Shown one piece after another: positions 57,026 to 64,000 of a DNA stretch of 64,000 nucleotides (its first letter is position 1; each line of letters starts with the position of its first letter). The stretch is taken from contig NQMI01000040.1 of the NCBI GenBank assembly GCA_002270565.1, positions 278,506 through 342,505 on the forward strand, written 5' to 3'. The position numbers and the translations under genes are program-made. The notes beneath the pieces are model-generated. The model saw only the letters and a program-made list of their open reading frames with translations, did not search any database and was not told the DNA's origin. The stretch comes from Stenocarpella maydis. Taxonomy: Eukaryota > Ascomycota > Sordariomycetes > Diaporthales > Diaporthaceae.

Positions 57026-57272
57026 CCTTATGCTGATCTGTATCGTCTCCTTTGTGGTTGATGAGGAACCTTGCCCGGCAGATTTGGTAAAGAAGATTGA
57101 GGATCAAAAACGATGGAAGAAGTTGGGGTTCAAGGATCCGAAGGTTGATGTACACGAAAACAAAATCACGTATGAAGCCATTGCTGGCTTCCTGCAGAGG
57201 CTCCGAAGGGAGGAGCCGGAAACGCTAGCAGACAGTGGATAACTAGGTTAATAATATAATGTGGCCGAAGGC

Positions 57273-57286
57273 TGAATCTTCTTAGC
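57273..57286 (+). repeat. 14-bp direct repeat, right
   Basis: Second copy of TGAATCTTCTTAGC. The 370 bp between the two copies may be an inserted element with this string as its target duplication. Confidence 0.7.
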
Positions 57287-59695
57287 CACCAGCGACTACA
57301 ATTCAACTATAACAGCAACGTTTCCAAACCTTTGTAGGAGCGCAACCCTGGAAACCGAATACGACTTCAGAATTTGACGCCCAGGCCCGTTTTCTCCAAC
57401 ATAGTCACTCCAACGACCGGATGTCCGATGGACTCCATGCCAAACGCATTGATATGTTGCCGAATAGTTTGTTCAAACATGCTCGAACTGAGTTCATCCT
57501 AAAGCTGTGGTGGCGGGAAAGAGCCGGGCCGTTACATTGTTTAATTTGACCTCATACGAAGGCGGCCCCAAATAGATATCAAGCAGCCTTTCGGTGCTCG
57601 AACTTGATATGAGCAGAAAGGCATCAAGTCTTTTCCATGACACTAGACGAGCTCATACATGTTGTGGATAGGCTACAATATATTGACAGGACAGACATGC
57701 AAAAGAATCTTAGAAAACGACAGGGAACTTCGAATATGTGAGCAGAAATACTACAGTGAGAAAATATGAAGGGCTCATTTGCGGTGATGAGAGCGAAGCA
57801 ATTGGATATTATCTTGATACATGCGGATACATGCGCCCGCTTGGGTAATGAGTTCGAGTACTGGGGTCCCCTGATACTGTACCTGGGTATGTATGGAAGT
57901 CCACGACCGTTTTGGGTAGCCGTGGATAGTGAGTGGCCGCGGAGAAAGCATCCATCCCAATTGAGCCCCTCAGCAAATAGCTGCTTTGATGGTTTGACTC
58001 GGATCATTTAGCAAATTCAACCCACGAATCGCAAGTTCAGGTGGTTCGGTGAATGATCCTCTTAGTCTGTTAGTTGGAGCCCGTCAGATCGGACGACCAA
58101 AGATTCTTCTTTGGGATGGCTGAGTCTGTGAACACTACTTGGACCAGAATGGAATAGTACGGACGTACAACGCATGAGTCTAATTTGCTCTCCCCATTTC
58201 ACACCAGCCCTTTCTTTGTTCACAATATCTTGGCAAGCCCACCCTACACGTCTGAGCCGAGTGGAGGATGCACATATTAATAACACAAAGTGCGGGTCGC
58301 CCATCTGACCGTTTGGGAAGATGTCGGAGAGGTAAGGCTCTGTAGATCCTTCCCCTGCAACAAGTCAGAACCAAAGGATTGCTACCACTCACACCACTTG
58401 ACCCGGACAGTTTCAGGGGGTGGGAGGGTGCTTCTCGTCGGAACCAATACAAGCGAAAGGACTACCAGGCGCTGCCCGTCTCGACTTGGTGAATACTTAC
58501 TCAACCAGGCAGCGCTGACGCCCACTACCGCCGTCTTGTTGCCAGGGGGGGAAGTAAGACAAGCCACGCGTTGGGCACGTCCACGGCAAGTGGGGAGCAC
58601 GCATACCCGAGCAACCACAGTTGGCTCTTCAGCCTCCCTATTCGCAGCAAGGCACAGACCAGCGCTAACTAAGTAGCCATCATAGTGGGAGCCTTAGCGG
58701 CTGCGCCGTCGCGGCTTTGGTCGAGTTTTCAGCCTCAGAACCTCAAGCCTGGGTCGCTCGGGTCTGGACCTTGATCCCCCCCCCCAGCCCTTTGGGCCCC
58801 GGCTGTCTGGATAGCGCCTGCGCCACGTTGTTGAAATCGACCAGGACAGAGAAGTATCACCTTTGCCCAGACTCCTTAGGGCCTCGCTCGAGCGAGCAAA
58901 AACCTCTGGCAGAGAAGACGAGGCCATCAGACGTGGGTGTGCTTGGAATGCTGGTATCTTCGATGGTTCGTGACTTGAAAGCCGCGAGAAACGACTCATA
59001 CTTTTGGGATAACACGTAACATGCTGCGGGCATGCATGTGAAATCGCCAACTGCCGATCGGTTCGCGCGCCAGACGCGCAAGCACAAGCATCACGACTCC
59101 AGCCAGAGGCGGGAGAGCGACAACCTTATCTGTGCACGGAGCGGGGAAACTGTGCCACAAACCCCCCCCCCATCTACGCGCTCTACTCGCCCGCAGGCGC
59201 TATTCAGACTAGCACATGAGACCGAGGCCGCCTGGGTGGGAGCCACTCGCAGGTACCGCCACATGTGCACGATCCAGGGGCGAGATGCAGGTTCGGTGTC
59301 AGCCACGGCCGGCCGGCCTGGCCCAGGACCAAGGAGAGCTAACCACTTGACGCCGCATGATGGTCATCTCGACAAGCGGCGTACAGATCACACGTCCAAG
59401 GCTGATTAGCATAATTTATGTGCGGGCCCCTATGCGGCTGGTCTGGACCCACAGCCCGCCACACGGTCAAAGCCGCACATTCAAGGCGGATGCGACCTCG
59501 TGGGCATCACCCTGCTCTGGTGTATTCCCCCTGTCATCCCGGTGCTACGCTGGCTGGCTGACATGTGTCGATATATGTAGGCCCTTCTGCCACTGCCGCG
59601 TTCCACAGCCCGGCTGCCTTGCCGTGTTTATTATATCGCTCCTTGTTCAGGTTGAAGATATACTCGGTAAAGCCCTGAGATCACCATCAATCACC

Positions 59696-60877
59696 ATGGC
59701 ACAGCCCACATCCTCGACGAACCTGGTCCTCATCACAGGCGCCACAGGCCATGTGGGCTTCAGAACCCTTGTCCATGCCCTCCGGAGCGGTCTTGATGTC
59801 CGCGTCGCGGTGAGATCAGAGGCCAAGGCAAATGGACTGATGAGCCGGCTGTCATTGAAAGTAAGCAGCAGGCAGCGCCAGAGAATCGCCTTCACTATTG
59901 TACCCGACATCACGGCAGAAGGAGCCTACGATGCTGCCATGGACGGCGTGACCCAAGTCATCCATGTTGCGTCGCCCTTGGTGACAGGGTCTCAACAGCC
60001 ACCAATCGGCAGCCAGCTGGCCGACGACTACTTCATCGGGCCTGCAGTGCGCGGCACGAGGAGCCTGCTCGAGGCAGCACAAAGCTGTGGCACCGTCAGG
60101 AGGGTCGTCATCACCTCGTCCATCGTCGCCCTCATCCCGGTGGCCCAGATGGAAGGCACCGAGCCGCGGCCCAAGGGCTCCCCGGTAAAGCCCTCGGACC
60201 GCGTCCCCTTCACGTCGGGGCCGTACCACTCCGAGTTCGCGGCGTACGCCAACTCCAAGATCGCAGCCCTCCATGCGGCCGAGGCGTGGTGCGAGGCGGT
60301 GCGGCCCGCCTTCGACGTCGTCTACCTGCACCCGTCCTTCGTCCTGGGCCGCAACGACATGGCCGCGTCGACGACGGGGTGCATGAAGGGCACCAACGCC
60401 ATGGTCCTGGCCATGCTCCTGGGCAAGCGGTTCGGCCCGTTTGCGGGCGCGACGGTGCACGTCGATGATGTTGCGAGATGCCACGTCGCCGCCGCAGTCG
60501 ACACGGCCAGCGTCCCCGGCAATGAGAGCTACATCCTCAGCCAGCAGTCGAGGTGGAACGATGCCAAGGGGCTTGCGGTCGCTGCGTTCCCCGCTGCGGA
60601 CCGGAGGAGGCTGCTGGTCAAGACTGGCAATGTCGACACCACAGAGATCGAGATTGACGCGAGCCTGGCTGAGGATACTTTTGGCCTCGCGTTCAAATCC
60701 TTTGGCGAGCAGGTCCAGAGTCTTGTGGGCCAGTTCCTGGAGCTGAAGACCAACGCCGGCCAGGGCGGGCGGAAACGGCTGCCACCGGGAAGGGGGAGGA
60801 AAAGTAACATGGCTGTGCACGCAACACAGGGCCCGATTGATATCCGCAGCGTCCGGTCGACGTCTATTGCTGTGTAA
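59696..60877 (+). CDS. Extended SDR / NAD-dependent epimerase-reductase
   Basis: A single-exon gene of 393 residues. The Rossmann NAD(P)-binding motif is T-G-A-T-G-H-V-G at 14-21, with V-A-V-R following the second strand, as in NADP-preferring dihydroflavonol-reductase-like enzymes. The active site has Ser at about 141-142 and Y-A-N-S-K with Tyr184 and Lys188. The C-terminal part (V-D-D-V-A-R-C-H) is the usual hinge of the family. These enzymes reduce ketones or aldehydes, often in detoxification or secondary metabolism. The chosen ATG (ATCACCATGG) starts just before the Rossmann fold; the same frame runs on upstream without domain content. The tail beyond about 360 is basic and may be disordered. 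It is probably cytosolic. Substrate unknown. Confidence 0.9.
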   Translation: MAQPTSSTNLVLITGATGHVGFRTLVHALRSGLDVRVAVRSEAKANGLMSRLSLKVSSRQRQRIAFTIVPDITAEGAYDAAMDGVTQVIHVASPLVTGSQQPPIGSQLADDYFIGPAVRGTRSLLEAAQSCGTVRRVVITSSIVALIPVAQMEGTEPRPKGSPVKPSDRVPFTSGPYHSEFAAYANSKIAALHAAEAWCEAVRPAFDVVYLHPSFVLGRNDMAASTTGCMKGTNAMVLAMLLGKRFGPFAGATVHVDDVARCHVAAAVDTASVPGNESYILSQQSRWNDAKGLAVAAFPAADRRRLLVKTGNVDTTEIEIDASLAEDTFGLAFKSFGEQVQSLVGQFLELKTNAGQGGRKRLPPGRGRKSNMAVHATQGPIDIRSVRSTSIAV

Positions 60878-61635
60878 GCTGCAGCTGGGCCGGTCGGTTG
60901 CTCGTCGCAGGGCGACACAAAGCATTAGATGGATCCGTCTTTGAGTCGAACGATACCTAGGTATGCATGGAAGGAGTCTCACGGAAAAAATACCCAGCGG
61001 TTCAATGATAGAAAAATGACAACATATTCTGCTCAGTTCTAGACTGCATTGGCTTAGGAAACCTGCTGCAATCTTGATGGTATTATTAAACCGTATGCTT
61101 TGTAGTTACGGACTCTTGCGTGCAGAGAAAACTCGTGTGCTATATTCAAGTTCTGGTGTGTTCATCACTCTTCGCTCGCTCCACTTGCATCAATTTCCTC
61201 GCACTGGCATTACTTAAGCTGGGTATTTACAAACACTACAGATGATCTGCGCTGTCAAGAAATTCTCGCTCGGCAAAGCGGCGCAGCTTCTCCTTCAGGT
61301 TCTAGATCTGACCTGCTGGCTCAGTGACTTACCGAGTGAGCCAGGCCCCTTGTCGCCTGTGGCGATATCCGTTGGTCAATGTTCTCGCCAAATTGTCATG
61401 GGGCCTGTACTTTACCGTACACTGCACGCGAGAGTGGGACCTGGCCGGAACGGTTCGATGGGGGTAAACATTTCAAGTCAGAGTGGACTGGCCACATATT
61501 TCAATGACTGTCCTCCCTCCCGCGCGTTGTCGTTCACGAGCGTTCCGAGAAAACCCCCCCTCCAGATCCCCGCCGCCCAAGATCACGCCGACTGATCTGG
61601 CTGTAGGCAATAGCGGTCGGAATTACAACATCAAG
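60878..61635. other. Intergenic region
   Basis: No supportable gene. The right part precedes the next gene. Confidence 0.45.
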
Positions 61636-62972
61636 ATGACCGTCGCACCTTTCGTGCTCCGTTCGGGTTACATCGAGTTGGCCAAGGTGGTCCACTCTGT
61701 CTGTGGATCACTGACAACGGTTTTCCTTTTCACAAGACTCTGGGCTAGGGCGCAGTACTACCGTGGTCTATGGCGGGATGATTATATCCGTAAGGTTTGC
61801 CTCTGTTTGGCCTCGCCCATCCACAACCCGGGACTACAGCAGGCCGTACATGCCGCTCGTCTCGCTAATCACTGCTGTCAACAGTAATTGCAGCCTGGGC
61901 CTTCCTGTTGATGTCCAACGGCTTTGGCGCAGCCGGGCCCGCTTATGGCTTCAACGTCCTCAACGGGAGCCCCCACGGCCAGGCCATCCACTTCACCGCA
62001 GTCAGCTTCATGTACGGCGCGATCGCCCTGAGCAAGACGGCATTCGCCGTTACCCTGCTCCGGTTGACCTCTGGGTGGCGGAGCAAGGGCCTCCTGTGGG
62101 TGGTCATGGTGCTGACCAATTCATTCGACGTCGCCCTCTTCATCCTGACGTGGCTGGATATATGCGACACACGGTTCGACCTTTCTCACATACCCGGCCG
62201 GTGTATCCCGATGTCGGTCGCAACCTGGCTCCATCTCGGCGGCACACTCAACTCCTTGGTCTGCGATATCGTCCTGACTTGTTATCCGTGGTGGATCATC
62301 AGTCAGGTCGCATACATCCCGCCACGTGAGAAGTGGGGAGTGGCTGGGTCCATGGGACTCGTCGGCCTTGCCATACTGGTGGAGATAGCCAAGATAATCA
62401 TATTCAGCATGATCCCCTATGACCTACATGGAGAGGTGGACTACACCTGTAAGCCCCGGGACGCTTTCCTTGGCCTGTCCATGCCCAACATCGACTGACC
62501 GTCCACAGATGGGGTCGTAGCAGTGTGCTGTTTCCATCAGGCCGAGGCTGCTGTCTTCATAATCGCCCAGACGATCCCCGTGATCCGTGTCATGCTCCAA
62601 TCGGAAGATACTTCATACAGATCTGCTGCATCGAGCAGGGCGGCGTCGACCAGGTCAGAGACACGGAAACGAGCCGTGCCCGGTGAGGCCACCCAGCCGG
62701 TCGAGCTCGTGCAGCTGCCCAGCGGGCGAATTGTCCCTGCGGACTCTGAGGAAGGCCGGGCCTCCCGGGGTCAAGAAAACACGAGAGCCAAGAGTTCTCA
62801 GACAGTTCAGACACCTGATGCCATCGTGGCCTCCCCGCCGCAGCAGGAGATGAGACAAAGCCATCCTAGAAGCGATGACGAAGCCCACAGGATCTGGGAA
62901 GAGATGGGCTTGTCAAGGAGAGCTTGGTCAAAATCACCGTCGCCACCGCCGGGGGATGCGCGTAGGGCATAA
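61636..62972 (+). CDS. Rhodopsin-domain integral membrane protein (fungal PTH11-related group)
   Basis: Three exons, 61636-61789, 61885-62448 and 62509-62972, all in frame with GT-AG ends, give about 393 residues. Seven hydrophobic segments can be followed: one in exon 1 (around V-H-S-V-C-G-S-L-T-T-V-F-L-F), five in exon 2 and one in exon 3. The loop after helix 1 has the family mark R-L-W-A-R-(x)n-G-L-W-R-D-D-Y, matching the conserved R-x-x-x-R/K...D-D of the fungal rhodopsin-like domain. The Ser/Arg/Gln-rich tail of about 120 residues is cytosolic. Relatives include PTH11-like receptors and many orphan plasma-membrane proteins. No CFEM domain is seen at the N-terminus. It may be a receptor; ligand unknown. 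The start at 61636 is the first ATG in frame. Confidence 0.85.
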
Positions 62973-64000
62973 TTAGGCAGCAGTGCGCCAGTGGCTACGG
63001 CGGATAGTCGTTCAGAGTCTGCGTCGTCAGGACTTACGAGCCAGGCCACCCAGGTAAACCAGCTCCAAGGCAACTTGCAGTCCACCGTAGCGTGGGTGTG
63101 TGTGCTATCTCAAGACAGTTTTATGGGCCCGACATTTTTTATACTTGGGCAGGTTTCATTGTCCCATGGGAACTATAAACACTTGGATAGAGCTGGAAGG
63201 CCATCGTAAGCGTCACGAATCACAAGAACTGCCAGTGGTCTAGCCAACTATCTCTGGGGTGACTCCAGGGTAATAGACTCGGATATGAATCAACTGGGTA
63301 CGGTAACAGGTTGACATCATTCAAGGTTCCTGTGATGCAGCGGCTTCGATGTATATCCAATTGCTTCCCACCTAGCACATATTGTCATTAAACGTTGCTA
63401 AGATTGAAAAGGCGTTTACTCCACCGTCGGGTAATATGAGGGATCCAGGCCTACGAGTGACTCAGCGCATATACCTGATTACCTCCTCTTGAACCACAAG
63501 CATCCGACAACCGCCAAAGAGCTTGCGGCCTAGCCTATCTGCGTCTTCTCATCTCCATCACGACATCTCCGCGACTTTGAGTAGCTGCGCAACACACGGC
63601 GTATATTGACTTTGCCTTGCCACAGTTCACCCGCAACTGTTGCTGTCGGCACCCTCTGCAGGCGGCGCCACAATAACCCACGTCACGGCAATGATTCTAG
63701 CCACCACCGTTGTCAACACCGCCCTGCCGTAAACTCTGTGATTGGGGCCCCAGCGGCCGATTCTGGGTCCCTGCCTGGACCCTAGTGGCGGATTACCTGC
63801 CTGAGAAGACTGCTGATGATTAGTTTTCAGCGAAGGGGAAGGCAGGCCCCCGACAGTTCTGGGAGGTTTAGTCTTGCGCCCGGAGGAGGCTTTGCATCAG
63901 TAGGTAATGCATTGTTTGATTTTTGTGGCTTCCCGGGCCCTTGCACAGGGAGCGCAATTGATCAGGTAGACCTAATCAGTGCCCCGCGCCGATGGTCTCA
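62973..64000. other. Intergenic right edge
   Basis: No frame with a recognised domain. A short string of hydrophobic codons near 63690 ends at a stop and is too short to call. Confidence 0.4.

Larger units (their letters stand above)
56418..59695. other. 3.3-kb gene-poor region with repeat copy C
   Basis: Holds the third copy of the dispersed repeat, a 14-bp direct repeat around it, and several AT-rich parts. Frames up to about 128 codons between 57600 and 59400 show no domain. The part from about 59500 is the promoter of the dehydrogenase gene. Confidence 0.4.

Noticed and set aside
57030..57242. 70-residue frame after repeat copy C
   Set aside because: Short, without a domain, and probably part of the repeated unit; not enough to call a gene.
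59860..59881. GTAAGC...CCAG as an intron in the dehydrogenase gene
   Set aside because: Only 21 bp, in frame, far below any known fungal intron length; kept as coding.
63661..63735. Hydrophobic string near right edge resembling an MFS helix
   Set aside because: About 23 codons before a stop, too short to support a call.
1..64000. CRISPR array, bacterial operon or phage features
   Set aside because: The window is fungal nuclear DNA; no direct-repeat/spacer pattern is present.

Overview
The window is nuclear DNA of a filamentous ascomycete (Pezizomycotina, most likely a Sordariomycete; the species cannot be told). The evidence is short GT-AG introns of about 50-100 bp, GC-rich codon use, typical fungal families (Zn2Cys6 regulator, fungal MFS subfamilies, DUF5672, rhodopsin-like integral membrane protein, CYP53, Opi1), long gene-poor spacers, and a transposon whose interior looks worn down by C-to-T mutation as in repeat-induced point mutation (RIP).

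Layout. 1-9 kb: two Cys-rich single-pass membrane proteins (418 and 530 aa, minus strand) and between them the remnant of a D-2-hydroxyacid dehydrogenase. 9-14 kb: a membrane protein gene cut by an assembly gap, a type II membrane DUF5672 glycosyltransferase-like protein, and a CYP53-type (benzoate 4-hydroxylase-like) cytochrome P450. 16-20 kb: a trypsin-fold protein with a visible His-Asp-Ser triad, and a DHA1-type MFS transporter. 20-24 kb: nearly 4 kb with no supportable gene and the first copy of a dispersed repeat. 24-34 kb: a secreted 255-aa protein, a five-exon MFS transporter, an NTF2/SnoaL-like protein, the second repeat copy, an anion:cation symporter-type MFS transporter and a short secreted tyrosinase. 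34-43 kb: two conserved housekeeping genes, an Opi1-domain regulator of phospholipid genes (ccg-8 type) and the AP-1 clathrin adaptor mu subunit (apm1). 43-50 kb: the C-terminal remnant of an FAD monooxygenase, then a complete 2.9-kb Mutator-like element with perfect 47-bp terminal inverted repeats and an 8-bp target duplication but a ruined transposase. 49-54 kb: an alpha/beta hydrolase and a transcription factor with two complete Zn2Cys6 clusters. 55-64 kb: a small four-exon secreted protein, the third repeat copy, an extended short-chain dehydrogenase and a rhodopsin-like seven-helix membrane protein.

How the genes relate. I see no clear biosynthetic cluster. Several genes and relics suit handling of aromatic or xenobiotic compounds (CYP53, tyrosinase, a salicylate-hydroxylase-like remnant, SDR, three MFS transporters), but they are far apart and mixed with housekeeping genes, so a shared pathway is only inference. 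Exon limits were deduced by matching reading frames to GT-AG sites; no RNA evidence was available.
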